Notes under the pieces: generated by a model
Database searches by the model: none
The model's input: the letters and a program-made list of their open reading frames with translations, nothing else
Told to the model about the DNA's origin: nothing
Shown here: positions 43,916-55,146 of the stretch, piece after piece
Layout of the letters: every line of letters begins with the position of its first letter
Position numbering within the stretch: position 1 is the stretch's first letter
Origin: Cryobacterium algoricola
GTDB lineage: Bacteria > Actinomycetota > Actinomycetes > Actinomycetales > Microbacteriaceae
DNA: 64,000 bases
Assembly: GCF_004402485.1 (NCBI RefSeq)
Contig: NZ_SOFG01000004.1
Coordinates: 620,001 to 684,000, forward strand
Direction of reading: 5' to 3'
Position numbers and translations under genes: made by a program

Positions 43916-44490
43916 GCGACGGCCCCTCCGCTCACGAGCAGTGGGAGTGGGGCGAGCAGCACGACGCCCAGGAGCAGCCACAGGATTCGGCCGCGCGGCC
44001 GGGTCGGGGTCAGCCAGAGCGTCACCGCGAACCAGGCGACGGGGGCGGCGACGGCGAGCCACGTTCCCAGGCTGAACATGAAGCTCGCGAGCGCGTCGCC
44101 GAGCGGGTTGTCGATCCGGCTCACACCGATGAACCAGCCGATCGTGAAGAGCAGGTAGATGCCGCCGAAGACACCGAGGGAGATCAGGGTGAATGAGCTC
44201 ATCGGCGAGCGGTCAGAGCCGCGGGCCGCGGCATCCGCTTCGATCGCAGCGGTCGGGCCCTTGACGCTCCAGCCGTCCGGCAGCGCGGCGTAGACCGGTT
44301 CGGATGCCGGTTCGGATGCCGGTTCGGATGCCGGCGCGGATGAACCGGTATCCGGCTCGACCGGCGTGCGGGAGCTTTCGCGGGCGTCGGCGTCTTCCGA
44401 CCGGGTCTGCAGGGTGGGATCGTCGTCGCCGGCCCAGCCGAGCGCGTCGTCGTCGTCGTGCGGAACGTCGCCGCGTGGTGCTGAAGTCAT
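43912..44490 (-). CDS. Hypothetical membrane protein with acidic cytoplasmic domain, 192 aa
   Basis: The first 80 residues are acidic and disordered (DDDDALGWAGDDDPTL) and include ASEP repeated three times. A conserved-looking segment LPDGWSVKGPTAAIEADAAARG follows, then three helices (about residues 98-118, 135-157 and 168-188). I do not recognise the family. Its stop overlaps the next gene by 4 bases. It is transcribed after ilvC, but a terminator hairpin separates them. Confidence 0.75.
   Translation of the reverse strand: MTSAPRGDVPHDDDDALGWAGDDDPTLQTRSEDADARESSRTPVEPDTGSSAPASEPASEPASEPVYAALPDGWSVKGPTAAIEADAAARGSDRSPMSSFTLISLGVFGGIYLLFTIGWFIGVSRIDNPLGDALASFMFSLGTWLAVAAPVAWFAVTLWLTPTRPRGRILWLLLGVVLLAPLPLLVSGGAVA
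44295..44342 (-). repeat. Four 12-bp tandem units (ASEP repeats)
   Basis: Three exact copies of CCGGTTCGGATG and one degenerate copy stand in tandem and encode Ala-Ser-Glu-Pro repeats inside the acidic domain. The unit also contains the genome-favoured GGATGC core, so the repeat may vary in number. Confidence 0.8.
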
Positions 44491-44532
44491 AGGGCCAGAG
44501 TAGCCGTCGGAGGCCGTCGGCGTTAAGCGAAG

Positions 44533-44565
44533 CGGCGGGGCCCCTCGGGTGGAGGAGCCCCGCCG
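44533..44565 (-). terminator. Terminator after ilvC
   Basis: A 9-bp GC stem CGGCGGGGC with its complement encloses 15 bases and starts about 44 bases after the ilvC stop on the minus strand. There is no T tract, as is usual in high-GC hosts. Confidence 0.55.
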
Positions 44566-44608
44566 TTCGTCGTGCGGTGTACGCGGTGCGTGGTGCGCGG
44601 TGCGGTGT

Positions 44609-45643
<1,035 letters not shown>

Positions 45644-45702
45644 TTATCTCCTAGTTGTTTGGTGAAGAAAGGTCGGTGAAGAAAGGGGGTGCTGGGCGAA
45701 CG

Positions 45703-46212
45703 CTAGCTCTTGAACACGCGTTCGGTGATCGATTTGGACCCGCGGCCGATGGCGAGCAGTCCGGACTGTGCGATTTCCTTGATTCCATAGGGCTCGAGCA
45801 CGCGCAGCAGCGCCTGCGTCTTACCGGAATCCCCTGTGACCTCGATCACGACGGAGTCGGTGGCCACGTCCACGACCCGCGCACGGAACAGCGTCACCGC
45901 CTCGAGCACCTGGGACCGCGTCGTGTTGTCCGCACGCACCTTGACGAGCAGGTGCTCGCGCTGCACGGACTGCGCCGGGTCGAGCTCGACGATCTTGATC
46001 ACGTTGATCAGCTTGTTGAGCTGCTTCGTGACCTGCTCGAGCGGGAGGTCCTCGACGTCGACGAGGATGGTGATCCGCGACAGGCCGGGGATCTCGGTGT
46101 GGCCGACCGCGAGGCTTTCGATGTTGAAACCGCGCCGGGCGAAGAGGCCGGCGACGCGGGTGAGCAGGCCGGGCTTGTCCTCGACAAGGAGGCTCAGGAC
46201 GTGGGAACTCAT
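45703..46212 (-). CDS. ilvN: Acetolactate synthase small (regulatory) subunit
   Basis: The ATG at 46212 gives a 169-aa ACT-domain protein beginning MSSHVLSLLVEDKPGLLTRVAGLFARRGFNIESLAVG, which is the canonical start of IlvN/IlvH. VKIVELDPAQSVQREHLLVKVRA follows, and a C-terminal ferredoxin-like domain completes it. It activates IlvB and confers valine feedback. The upstream in-frame codons belong to the ilvB end. Four bases separate it from the ilvB stop. Confidence 0.96.
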   Translation of the reverse strand: MSSHVLSLLVEDKPGLLTRVAGLFARRGFNIESLAVGHTEIPGLSRITILVDVEDLPLEQVTKQLNKLINVIKIVELDPAQSVQREHLLVKVRADNTTRSQVLEAVTLFRARVVDVATDSVVIEVTGDSGKTQALLRVLEPYGIKEIAQSGLLAIGRGSKSITERVFKS

Positions 46213-46216
46213 GGGC

Positions 46217-48061
46217 TTACTCCTCTCCCCAGGTCGGTGCGTGGTCTTTGGCGTACTGCACATAGCTGTTGCTGACACCCTGCGGCACCATCGGCCACAC
46301 CATCGCGTCCCGGCTCACGACGAAGTCGATCACGACCGGACGGTCGTTCGTCGCGAGGGCGAGCTTGATCGCGTCGTCGACCTGGTCGGCGCTCGTGACC
46401 CGGATGCCGAGCGCACCATACGCCTCGGCGAGCTTCACGAAGTCGGGCACCATCGCGGAGCCGTGCCCCGTGTTCAGGTCGGTGAAGGAGTGCCGTCCGT
46501 CGTAGAAGAGGGTCTGCCACTGGCGCACCATGCCGAGCGAGGAGTTGTTGATGATCGCGACCTTGATCGGGATGTTGTTGATCGTGCAGGTCGCGAGCTC
46601 CTGGTTGGTCATCTGGAAGCATCCGTCGCCGTCGATCGACCAGACGACCCGGTCGGGTTCGGCGACCTTCGCGCCCATCGCAGCGGGAACGGAGTAGCCC
46701 ATCGTGCCGGCGCCTCCCGAGTTGAGCCAGGAGTTCGGGCGCTCGTACTTGATGTACTGGGCCGCCCACATCTGGTGCTGGCCGACGCCTGCCGCGTAGA
46801 TGCCCTCCGGCCCGGTGAGTTCGCCGATGCGCTTGATCACGTACTGCGGAGCGAGCAGGCCGTCGGCCGGCTCGGAATAGCCGAGCGGGTACTCCTTGCG
46901 GAGACCGTCCAGGTAGGTCCACCACTCGGTGAAGTCCGGCGTCGTCGTCTTCAGCACCGCGGAGAATGAGACGGCGAGGTCGGCGAGCACGTCCTTGGCG
47001 TCTCCGACGATCGGCACATCGGCCGTACGGATCTTGGAGATCTCCGCCGGGTCGACGTCGACGTGCACGATCGTGGCGTTCGGTGCGAATTCGCTGACCT
47101 TGCCGGTGACCCGGTCATCGAAGCGGGCGCCGAGCGCGATGATGAGGTCGGCCTCCTGCAGGGCGAGGACGGCGGGGACGGTGCCGTGCATGCCCGGCAT
47201 CCCGAGGTGCAGGTCGTGCGAGTCGGGGAAGGCGCCGCGAGCCATCAGCGTCGTGACGACGGGGGTGCCGGTGAGTTCGGCGAAGGCGAGCAGCTCGGCG
47301 GATGCGCGGGCGCGGATGACTCCGCCGCCGACGTACAGCACGGGCTTCTTGGCGTCGGCGAGCAGCTGGGCGGCCGCCTGCACCTGCTTGCCGTGGGCCT
47401 TGGTGATCGGCCGGTAGCCGGGCAGGTCGATCTTCGGCGGCCAGATGAACGGCGCCGTCTTCTGCTGGGCGTCCTTGGTGATGTCGACGAGAACGGGACC
47501 CGGCCGGCCGGTCGAGGCGATCAGGTAGGCGGATGCGATCGCACCGGGAACGTCTTCCGGCCGCTTGACCAGGAACGAGTGCTTCGTGATCGGCATGGTG
47601 ATGCCGACGATGTCGGCCTCCTGGAAGGCATCCGTGCCCATCAGCGTCGAGAAGACCTGGCCGGTGATGCACAGGATCGGCACCGAGTCCATGTAGGCGT
47701 CCGCGATCGCCGTGACGAGGTTCGTGGCACCGGGACCGGAGGTCGCGATGGCGACGCCGACGCGGTTGCTCGCCGAGGCGTAGCCCTCCGCAGCGTGGCC
47801 GGCGCCCTGCTCGTGGCGCACCAGGATGTGCCGGATGGCGTCCTGGGTCATCAGCTCGTCATACAGCGGGATGACGGCGCCGCCGGGCAGCCCGAAGACG
47901 TCGGTCACGCCGAGCAGTTCGAGGGTGCGGATGATGGCACCGGAGCCGGTCAGGAGTTCGGGCTCACCGGAGCCGGCCGCGGCCGTCGCCGCGGCGGACG
48001 GTGAGGCGGCCGAAGTCGGCGAGGGCGTGGGTGATGGCACGGGGTTCTGTTCCGCGGTCAT
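46217..48061 (-). CDS. ilvB: Acetolactate synthase large subunit
   Basis: The 614-aa ThDP- and FAD-dependent catalytic subunit condenses pyruvate to acetolactate. A Pro/Ala/Ser-rich N-terminal extension (residues 1-33) precedes [33 protein letters not shown]. The catalytic glutamate is in [17 protein letters not shown] near residue 87, and the ThDP motif is [29 protein letters not shown] near residues 478-506. It starts 38 bases after ilvD. Confidence 0.96.
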   Translation of the reverse strand: MTAEQNPVPSPTPSPTSAASPSAAATAAAGSGEPELLTGSGAIIRTLELLGVTDVFGLPGGAVIPLYDELMTQDAIRHILVRHEQGAGHAAEGYASASNRVGVAIATSGPGATNLVTAIADAYMDSVPILCITGQVFSTLMGTDAFQEADIVGITMPITKHSFLVKRPEDVPGAIASAYLIASTGRPGPVLVDITKDAQQKTAPFIWPPKIDLPGYRPITKAHGKQVQAAAQLLADAKKPVLYVGGGVIRARASAELLAFAELTGTPVVTTLMARGAFPDSHDLHLGMPGMHGTVPAVLALQEADLIIALGARFDDRVTGKVSEFAPNATIVHVDVDPAEISKIRTADVPIVGDAKDVLADLAVSFSAVLKTTTPDFTEWWTYLDGLRKEYPLGYSEPADGLLAPQYVIKRIGELTGPEGIYAAGVGQHQMWAAQYIKYERPNSWLNSGGAGTMGYSVPAAMGAKVAEPDRVVWSIDGDGCFQMTNQELATCTINNIPIKVAIINNSSLGMVRQWQTLFYDGRHSFTDLNTGHGSAMVPDFVKLAEAYGALGIRVTSADQVDDAIKLALATNDRPVVIDFVVSRDAMVWPMVPQGVSNSYVQYAKDHAPTWGEE

Positions 48062-48099
48062 TGAGTCAGGTCCCTAAGGTCGAGTACGAATGGTGAGCG

Positions 48100-49794
48100 C
48101 TACCCCGTGACGGCGCCAACGGCCGCCGATTGCACGAGCTTCGTGTACTTGGCGAGCACGCCGCGAGTGTAGCGCGGGGGGAGAGGCGCCCAGCCGACTC
48201 GTCGGGCGTCGAGCTCTTCAGGGTCGACCAGTAGGTCGAGCGTGCGAGCTGCGATATCGACCCGTATGAGATCACCATCGCGCACGAAGGCGATCGGACC
48301 TGCGTCCACCGCTTCGGGTGCTATGTGGCCGATACACAGTCCGGTTGTGCCGCCTGAGAATCTGCCGTCCGTTAACAGTAGTACATCGGCACCGAGACCG
48401 GCGCCCTTGATTGCCGCGGTGATCGAGAGCATCTCCCGCATTCCGGGGCCGCCCTTGGGGCCTTCGTAACGGATGACGACGACGTCGCCCTTTTCGATGG
48501 CGCCCTCGGTGAGGGCGTCCATCGCCGCGCGCTCGCGCTCGAAGACGCGGGCGGGCCCGGTGAACACGTCGCTGTCGAAGCCGGCTGTCTTGACGACCGC
48601 ACCCTCCGGAGCCATCGAACCCTTGAGGATGGTGATGCCGCCGCTCTTGTGGATCGGGTTGTCGAGCGTGCGGAGCACCTCGCCGTCGAGGTCCGGCGGG
48701 TCGATCTCCGCGAGGTTCTCCGCAACGGTCTTGCCGGTGACGGTGAGCGCGTCCCCGTGGATGAGGCCGGCCTCGAGCAGGGCGCGCATGACGGCGGGCA
48801 CCCCGCCGTGGCGGTCGACGTCGTTCATGACGTACTTGCCGAACGGCTTCAGGTCGCCGATGTGCGGAACCTTGTCGCCGATCGTGTTGAAGTCGTCGAG
48901 GCTCAACTCGACCTCGGCCTCGCGGGCGATCGCGAGCAGGTGCAGCACGACGTTCGTGGAGCCGCCGAAGGCCATGGCCACGGCGATCGCGTTCTCGAAG
49001 GCCTTGCGGGTGAGGATGTCCCTGGCCGTGATGCCGAGGCGCAGCAGGTTGACGACGGCCTCGCCGGAGCGGTGCGCGTAGTAGTCGCGGCGGCGGTCGG
49101 CTGAGGCGGGGGACGCGGATCCCGGCAGGCTCATGCCGAGGGCCTCGGCGACGCTCGCCATGGTGTTCGCCGTGTACATGCCGCCGCAGGCACCCTCGCC
49201 GGGGGCGAAGGCGCATTCGATCCGCTTGGCGTCCTCCACGGACATCCGCCCGGCCTTGACGGCGCCGACGGCCTCGAAGGAGTCGATGATGGTGATGTCT
49301 TTTTCGGTGCCGTCGGAGAGCTTGACCCAGCCGGGCGCGATCGAGCCGGCATAGAGGAAGACACTCGCGAGGTCGAGACGGGCGGCGGCCATCAGCATGC
49401 CCGGAAGGGACTTGTCGCAGCCGGCGAGCAGGACGGAGCCGTCGAGGCGCTCGGCCTGCATGACGACCTCGACGGAGTCCGCGATGACCTCACGGGAGAC
49501 GAGGGAGAAGTGCATGCCCTCGTGGCCCATCGAGATGCCGTCGGAGACGGAGATGGTGCCGAACTGCAGCGGGTAGCCGCCACCGGAGTGCACGCCCTCC
49601 TTGGCCGCCTGCGCGAGGCGGTCGAGGGACAGGTTGCACGGGGTGATCTCGTTCCAGGAACTCGCGATGCCGATCTGGGGTTTGTCCCAGTCTGCATCGC
49701 CCATCCCGACCGCGCGGAGCATTCCGCGGGAGGTCGTGGCTTCGATTCCGTCGGTGACGTCGCGACTACGCGGTTTCAGATCGATCTCAGGCAT
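48100..49794 (-). CDS. ilvD: Dihydroxy-acid dehydratase
   Basis: The 564-aa Fe-S dehydratase has its three cluster cysteines in [24 protein letters not shown] and [14 protein letters not shown], and [19 protein letters not shown] near the C-terminus. It acts after IlvC to give the branched-chain 2-oxo acids. Length is normal. It heads the ilvD-ilvB-ilvN-ilvC group and begins only 43 bases after the end of otsAB, so its promoter must be in that gap or within otsAB. Confidence 0.96.
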   Translation of the reverse strand: MPEIDLKPRSRDVTDGIEATTSRGMLRAVGMGDADWDKPQIGIASSWNEITPCNLSLDRLAQAAKEGVHSGGGYPLQFGTISVSDGISMGHEGMHFSLVSREVIADSVEVVMQAERLDGSVLLAGCDKSLPGMLMAAARLDLASVFLYAGSIAPGWVKLSDGTEKDITIIDSFEAVGAVKAGRMSVEDAKRIECAFAPGEGACGGMYTANTMASVAEALGMSLPGSASPASADRRRDYYAHRSGEAVVNLLRLGITARDILTRKAFENAIAVAMAFGGSTNVVLHLLAIAREAEVELSLDDFNTIGDKVPHIGDLKPFGKYVMNDVDRHGGVPAVMRALLEAGLIHGDALTVTGKTVAENLAEIDPPDLDGEVLRTLDNPIHKSGGITILKGSMAPEGAVVKTAGFDSDVFTGPARVFERERAAMDALTEGAIEKGDVVVIRYEGPKGGPGMREMLSITAAIKGAGLGADVLLLTDGRFSGGTTGLCIGHIAPEAVDAGPIAFVRDGDLIRVDIAARTLDLLVDPEELDARRVGWAPLPPRYTRGVLAKYTKLVQSAAVGAVTG

Positions 49795-49837
49795 GTAGTG
49801 ATTCTAGAACCTGTGTTTCGGGAACTTTGCCGCAGGG

Positions 49838-52123
49838 TTACCGTTCGCTGGGAGTTCCGGTCTTTCCCGCAGCCTCCCGGAGGTCGGCGATCAGCTGCAG
49901 CACGAGCGGCACTTCTTCCGGCCCGCGCACCCGGTAGCCGGCGAGGGACGTGCCCGCGCCGATCTTCAGGCCCAGGTCGCCCGGGCGCAGCGCGGTGAAG
50001 GCGTCTTCGTCCGTCACGTCGTCTCCGGCGTAGAACACGCGGTCGGCGCCCGTGTACAGACGGAGCCGTTCGAGCGCATCGCCCTTCGAGCTCGAACGCA
50101 CGGCGAATTCGAGCACGTTCTTGCCCTCGCGCACGGTGAGATCCGGCAGAACGGCGCCGAGCTGCGCGCGGGCGTCGCGTTGCACGGCCTGGGACGCCTG
50201 CGCTGTCGCCTTGCGGGTGTGCAGGGCCAGCCCGGCGGGCTTCCGTTCGATCCAGGCGCCCGTCACGGATGCCGAGACCCGCTCGAGCACGCGGGTGAGC
50301 GTGTCGAGCTGGGCGAGTTCGTCCTGGTTGAGACCGAGCTCTTCGTCCGGGGTGTCCAGTTGCACCTCGATGCCGTGCGATCCGGTCAGGAGAACCTCGA
50401 TCTGCGGTTCGGCGACCTGGCGCAGGCTGGCGAGCGACCGGCCGGAGACGAGGGCGACACGCACGCCGTCCATCCCGATCAGGCGCTCGACGGCCTCGCG
50501 GGTGCCGGCCACGGCACGCGAGTCCTGCGGGTTGTCGACGATCGGGGCGACGGTGCCGTCGAAGTCGAGCGCGACGAGCAGCGAGTCGGCCGAGCTGAAG
50601 TCGCGGAGCGCGTGCACCAGGTCATCGGGCACGCCGGGCTGCACGGCCGCGCCCTCGGTAAGGGTGCGCAGGAAGGACGAGGACCAGGCGGCGACGTCGT
50701 TGTCGAACACCTTGCGACGCAGGGCGCGCATCCGTCGCTGCCGTTCGGGACGCGGCATCGCGATCGCGCGCAGGATGGCCGCCTTCATCCCGTCGATGTC
50801 GTGCGGGTTGATCAGCACGGCCTGCTTGAGTTCGTCGGCCGCGCCGGCGAATTCGCTCAGCACGAGCACGCCGTCGTTGTCGCCGCGGACGGCGACGTAT
50901 TCCTTCGCGACGAGGTTCATCCCGTCGCGGAGGGCGGTGACGAGCATGACGTCTGCTGCGAGGTACAGGGCGACCATTTCCTCGCGCGGATACCCGTGGT
51001 GGTGATAGCTGATCGCGGTGTGGCTGATCGTCGAATAGTCGCCGTTGATGCGGCCGACGGCGAGTTCGATCTCGTCGCGGAGGGCCATGTATGCGCCGAC
51101 CCGTTCCCGGGAGGGGCTCGCGACCTGCACGAGGGTGACGTCCTCGACGGAAATCGACCCGTCCTCGAGGAGCTCGCCGAAGGCCTTCAGCCGGTGGCCG
51201 ATGCCCTTGGTGTAGTCGAGCCTGTCGACGCCGAGGATGATCGTCTTCGGGTTGCCGAGGTCTTCGCGGATGCGGCGCGCGCGGGCCTGGATCTCCGGCT
51301 GCTTCGCGAGGTCGGCGTATGCGACGGCGTCGATCGAGATCGGGAAATGCTTGGCGATCACCCGGCGGTGGTGTCCCCCGGCGCCCGGCACGTCGATCGC
51401 GACACCACGGGTGGAGTACCCGAAGAGGCGACGGACCGCCCGGGAGAAGTTGCCGGCATCCGCGAGCCGCTGGAAGCCGATCAGGTCGGCGCCGAGCAGG
51501 CCATCGAGGATCTGCTTGCGCCACGGGAGCTGCGCGTAGATGCCGTACGGCGGGAACGGAATGTGGTTGAAGAAGCCGATCACGAGGTCTGGACGCATGT
51601 CCCGCAACATTCGCGGCACGAGCTGCAGCTGGTAGTCGTGGACCCAGACCGTCGCGCCGGATGCGGCGGCCTCGGCGGCCGCTTCGGCGAACCTCCGGTT
51701 GACGCGCACGTACGCCTCCCACCATTCGCGGTGGAAGCTCGGCGGGGAGATCACGTCGTGGTAGAGCGGCCAGAGGGTGTCGTTGGAGAAACCCTCGTAG
51801 TAGTCCTCGAGGTCGGCGTCGGTGAGCGAGACGGGAACGATGTTGATGCCGTCGTTCTCGAACGGGGCGAACTCGCGGTCGGCGACGCCGGGCCAGCCGA
51901 CCCACGCGCCGTCCGAAGAGCGCATCAGCGGCTCGAGTGCGGTGACGAGACCGCCGGGTGAGGTCTTCCAGCTTTCGGTGCCGTCCTCGGCGACGACGAA
52001 GTCGACGGGCAGCCGGTTCGAGACGGCGACGAGGGCGTACGTGACCTTCGGCTCGGCTGCGGGCGTGTCAACGGCTTCAATCGAAATGGCTGGTCCGTTC
52101 CGGTACCTGCATGGCGCACGCAC
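49838..52123 (-). CDS. otsAB: Trehalose-6-phosphate synthase/trehalose-phosphatase fusion
   Basis: The fusion is about 761 aa from GTG 52123. The GT20 synthase (residues about 30-500) carries ALVAVSNRLPVDFV, GLVTALEPLM, VWVHDYQLQLVP, HIPFPPYGIYAQLPWR, GVDRLDYTKGI and TALRDGMNLVAKEYVA. The HAD phosphatase (about 520-755) has DFDGTVAPI, VSGRSLASLR and GDDVTDEDAF. It would make trehalose from UDP- or GDP-glucose and glucose 6-phosphate in one polypeptide, for osmotic or cold protection. The start is uncertain; an upstream frame runs into the divergent gene. Such fusions occur in several actinobacteria. Confidence 0.92.
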   Translation of the reverse strand: MRAPCRYRNGPAISIEAVDTPAAEPKVTYALVAVSNRLPVDFVVAEDGTESWKTSPGGLVTALEPLMRSSDGAWVGWPGVADREFAPFENDGINIVPVSLTDADLEDYYEGFSNDTLWPLYHDVISPPSFHREWWEAYVRVNRRFAEAAAEAAASGATVWVHDYQLQLVPRMLRDMRPDLVIGFFNHIPFPPYGIYAQLPWRKQILDGLLGADLIGFQRLADAGNFSRAVRRLFGYSTRGVAIDVPGAGGHHRRVIAKHFPISIDAVAYADLAKQPEIQARARRIREDLGNPKTIILGVDRLDYTKGIGHRLKAFGELLEDGSISVEDVTLVQVASPSRERVGAYMALRDEIELAVGRINGDYSTISHTAISYHHHGYPREEMVALYLAADVMLVTALRDGMNLVAKEYVAVRGDNDGVLVLSEFAGAADELKQAVLINPHDIDGMKAAILRAIAMPRPERQRRMRALRRKVFDNDVAAWSSSFLRTLTEGAAVQPGVPDDLVHALRDFSSADSLLVALDFDGTVAPIVDNPQDSRAVAGTREAVERLIGMDGVRVALVSGRSLASLRQVAEPQIEVLLTGSHGIEVQLDTPDEELGLNQDELAQLDTLTRVLERVSASVTGAWIERKPAGLALHTRKATAQASQAVQRDARAQLGAVLPDLTVREGKNVLEFAVRSSSKGDALERLRLYTGADRVFYAGDDVTDEDAFTALRPGDLGLKIGAGTSLAGYRVRGPEEVPLVLQLIADLREAAGKTGTPSER

Positions 52124-52223
52124 CTCGGTGAACTTCCAAGGATACCAGCAGGCCGGATGGAGCCCCCTGAAAATTGGGGCACGGGACACCCGCTGTTCAG
52201 CAGTCGGGTTTACTCTGGCGCCA

Positions 52224-53081
52224 ATGATTCGCATCGGCATGAGCACCACGTGCGCCTATCCGCTCTCGACAGAGCACGCATTCCGGCTCGCGAAACTCGC
52301 GGGCTACGACGGCATCGAAATCATGGTTTCCCGTGACGAGGTCACCCAGGACGCCGGTGCGCTCCTGGCCCTGTCGCGGAAGTACAAGCTGCCGATCTTC
52401 TCGATCCACGCTCCCGTGCTCCTGCTCACTCATTTCGTCTGGGGTCGGGACCCGCTCGTGAAGCTCGAACGCTCGGCAGCGCTCGCGGCCGAGGTCGGGG
52501 CGCGAACCGTCGTCGTGCATCCGCCGTTTCGCTGGCAGGCCGATTTCGCCGTCACGTTCCTCGACTCCGTGCGCGAGATCGGCGCGCACAGCGGCATCGA
52601 GATCGCGGTGGAGAACATGTTCCCCTGGAAGTTCGGCGGCCGGAGCATGAAGGCGTACTCCCCCGGCTGGGACACCACCCGGATGGACTGCGACGCTGTC
52701 ACGCTCGACTTCTCGCACTGCGCCCTGAGCGGGCTCGACAGCCTCGCCATGGCGACGGAGCTCGGCGACCGCCTCCGGCACGTGCATCTCTGCGACGGGT
52801 CCGGTTCCCTCGACGAGGGCAAGGTCTTCGACGAGCACCTGCTTCCCGGTCGGGGCAACGAGCCGGTCGCCGAGGTGCTCAACCTGCTCGCGCGCACGGG
52901 CTGGGACGGTCGCATCGTCGCCGAGGTCAACACCCGCAAGGCCCGCACCGAACAGGAACGCCTCGTGCTGCTCGTGGAGACCCTCGCGTTCGCCCGCCTG
53001 CACACCGCCCAGCGTCGGGTGCGCCGCGCCCCGCGCTCGCCCCGCGCCCACGAGTCCCTGCGTCCCGGCCAGCAGCACTAG
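52224..53081 (+). CDS. Sugar phosphate isomerase/epimerase (AP endonuclease family 2 TIM barrel)
   Basis: The 285-aa TIM-barrel protein starts MIRIGMSTTCAYPLSTEHAFRLAKLAGYDGIEI and has metal-ligand segments in FSIHAPVLLLTHFV near residues 60-73, VVVHPPFRW, ENMFPW, TLDFSHCALSG and HLCDGSG. This is the xylose isomerase-like/AP endonuclease 2 fold, which covers isomerases, epimerases and repair nucleases. The substrate is unknown. It is divergent from otsAB across 100 bases. The basic, Arg-rich tail after residue 255 is unusual. Confidence 0.85.
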   Translation: MIRIGMSTTCAYPLSTEHAFRLAKLAGYDGIEIMVSRDEVTQDAGALLALSRKYKLPIFSIHAPVLLLTHFVWGRDPLVKLERSAALAAEVGARTVVVHPPFRWQADFAVTFLDSVREIGAHSGIEIAVENMFPWKFGGRSMKAYSPGWDTTRMDCDAVTLDFSHCALSGLDSLAMATELGDRLRHVHLCDGSGSLDEGKVFDEHLLPGRGNEPVAEVLNLLARTGWDGRIVAEVNTRKARTEQERLVLLVETLAFARLHTAQRRVRRAPRSPRAHESLRPGQQH

Positions 53082-53108
53082 CGGCACCCCCACACCCGCC
53101 CACACACG

Positions 53109-53169
53109 CGCGAAAGCGGGTGAATCGTCGGTCTGATGCGCTCAGACCGACGATTCACCCGCTTTCGCG
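53109..53169. repeat. Perfect 28-bp stem palindrome between convergent genes
   Basis: Arms 53109-53136 and 53142-53169 are exact complements around a 5-base loop. It lies between the stop of the TIM-barrel gene and the stop of the YhgE/Pip gene. It resembles the element at 33491-33545 in size and setting but has a different sequence. Confidence 0.85.
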
Positions 53170-53184
53170 GAAGGAACTGCTATG

Positions 53185-55146
53185 TCAGCCCCGGGCGAGG
53201 GCCAGGGCGAAGGAGCGCGGACCGCGCTTGGCGGCCACGGCCCAGAACGTCAGGCCGATGCACACCACCGCGAAGAGCAGCAGGACACCCACGGCGTCGA
53301 GCGCGCCGGCGCCGCCGCCGGAGACGATCCCCTGCATGCCGCGCACGGCCCAGGTGAGCGGCAGGAACGGGCTGATCGCCTGGAACGGCGCCGAGACGAG
53401 CTCGATCGGGTAGAGCCCGCCGACCGCCGTGAGTTGCAGGGCGAGGAGCACGAGGGACACGACGATCCCGACCCGTCCGAACGCGACGGTGAGGAACTGG
53501 TGCACCGCGACGAACACGAACGCGAGGAAGACCGCGAAGCCGAGCGTCGCAGGGAGCAGGGTCCAGGTCACGCCGAGCGATGCGTGCAGGAGTGCGACCA
53601 CGACGACCGCCTGGGCCGCGGCGAGGCCGAATGCCCGGCCGAAGCCACGGGAGACGAGGCGTCCGGTCGAGGCCGTCGAGGCGAGCGCCGTCCTCGTCAC
53701 CGGGCGCATCACGAGGAAGATCGCGAGGGCGCCGATCCAGAGGCCGACCGGGACGAAGACCATCCCGAGGAGCGGGCCGATCGTGGTGATCGGGTTGTCG
53801 CGGCTCGTCGTGATGGCGACGGGCTCCGACACGACCGAAGCCGACTGCGCCGGATCGTCCTGGTTCAGCTTCTTCGCGCTTTCGGCGCCGGACGCGAGCC
53901 CGGTCGCGAGCTGGCTCGCGCCCGTCTCGAGCTGGTGCACCCCGGTCGCCGCGGCAGCGGTCCCCGTCGCGAGTTGGGAGACGCCGCTGGAGAGGCTCGA
54001 CACCCCGGAGGCGAGGCCGGTCGCACCCGAACGGAGCGATGCGGAGCCCGCTGCGAGTTTCGCGGCCCCGGTCGCGCTCTGCGCGACGCCGCCCTGCACT
54101 CCCGTGAGGGCGGATGTCGTCTGCTGGCTGAGGCCGGCGCCTTGCGTCGACAGGGTGTCGAGTCCGCCCTGGTAACGCGCGAGTCCGGCCGCATAGTCAT
54201 CGAGGGTTTTCTTGTATCCGGCATTAGCAGGGTTCGCGAGAATCGCCGCCGATATCTTGTCAAAGCCCTCGCTCAGGTCCGTGAACCCGGTCGCCGCCTG
54301 CGTGACTCCCCCGGTGTACTGGGCGACTCCGCTGCTGAGGGCACTGAGCCCTGCCGTACCGGTGTTGAGCTTGGCGAGACCCGCGCTGAGGGAATCCACG
54401 CCGTTCGTGTACGCGGTCACGCCGGTCGCGAAGCTCGACGCCCCTGTCGCGGCGGAGGCCGCACCGGTGGCCGCGGAGGCCGCGCCCCCGGAGAGGGAAT
54501 CCAGGCCGGTGGCCACTCCGGTGACCCCGGTGGAGACCTGGCCTGCGCCATCCGCTGCCGTGGTCAGCGACCCGCCGAGCGTGGTCAGGCCTGCGTACAG
54601 ACCGCTCAGGTACTGGGTGGTGATCTGCCTGCCGAAGACGCCCGTCATCGCGGAACCGACCGTCCCCGCGACGGTTCCGGCGAGATAGGAATGCGCGTCG
54701 TCTGTGCGGATGGCGAGTTCGGCCTGGGTCGGCGCCGCGGTGCCGATCGAGGTGATCGACTTGGAGAAGTCGGCGGGGATGGTGAGCACCGCGTACGCCT
54801 TGCCGGAGGCGAGTGCCGCCGCAGCGTCCGCGGAATTCGAGATCGTCCAGGCGAACCCGGTCGAAGCCGTCTGCGACGAGGCCGGCGCGGTGAGCTCGGT
54901 CACGAGCAGGCGCCCGGCGAGCACGGTCTGTTTGGTGCCGTCCGCGGCCGTCGTCGTCACGAACGTGTCGTTGTTGACCACGATCGCGGGCAGGGTGTCG
55001 AGCCGCTGGTCCGCGGTCGCGAGCGCGCCGGCGAAGACGCCTGCGACCGCGAGGGGCACCACGATCAGTCCGGCGAGTACGGCGCCGAAGGTCCAGCGGC
55101 GCTGGCCCGGCGTGCGGCTGAAGAGTCGTTCGAGCCTGGTGCTCAT
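53185..55146 (-). CDS. YhgE/Pip family membrane protein
   Basis: The ATG at 55146 gives 653 aa. A helix at about residues 20-45 is followed by a 400-residue extracytoplasmic region packed with short Ala/Thr/Gly/Ser repeats (ASGVSSLSSGVSQLATG, LSAGLAKLNTG). A C-terminal ABC2-type membrane part has about five helices (from residue 450). This is the architecture of the YhgE/Pip (phage infection protein) family. Related proteins aid export of cell-wall or siderophore material or act as phage receptors. It overlaps the MMPL gene by 4 bases and is the last gene of the TetR-MMPL-YhgE operon. Confidence 0.88.
   Translation of the reverse strand: MSTRLERLFSRTPGQRRWTFGAVLAGLIVVPLAVAGVFAGALATADQRLDTLPAIVVNNDTFVTTTAADGTKQTVLAGRLLVTELTAPASSQTASTGFAWTISNSADAAAALASGKAYAVLTIPADFSKSITSIGTAAPTQAELAIRTDDAHSYLAGTVAGTVGSAMTGVFGRQITTQYLSGLYAGLTTLGGSLTTAADGAGQVSTGVTGVATGLDSLSGGAASAATGAASAATGASSFATGVTAYTNGVDSLSAGLAKLNTGTAGLSALSSGVAQYTGGVTQAATGFTDLSEGFDKISAAILANPANAGYKKTLDDYAAGLARYQGGLDTLSTQGAGLSQQTTSALTGVQGGVAQSATGAAKLAAGSASLRSGATGLASGVSSLSSGVSQLATGTAAAATGVHQLETGASQLATGLASGAESAKKLNQDDPAQSASVVSEPVAITTSRDNPITTIGPLLGMVFVPVGLWIGALAIFLVMRPVTRTALASTASTGRLVSRGFGRAFGLAAAQAVVVVALLHASLGVTWTLLPATLGFAVFLAFVFVAVHQFLTVAFGRVGIVVSLVLLALQLTAVGGLYPIELVSAPFQAISPFLPLTWAVRGMQGIVSGGGAGALDAVGVLLLFAVVCIGLTFWAVAAKRGPRSFALALARG

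Noticed and set aside
53865-54700. Repeat-rich region in the YhgE/Pip gene as a separate repeat element
   Set aside because: The repetition comes from the low-complexity Ala/Gly/Ser/Thr protein sequence of this family and is not a DNA-level element.
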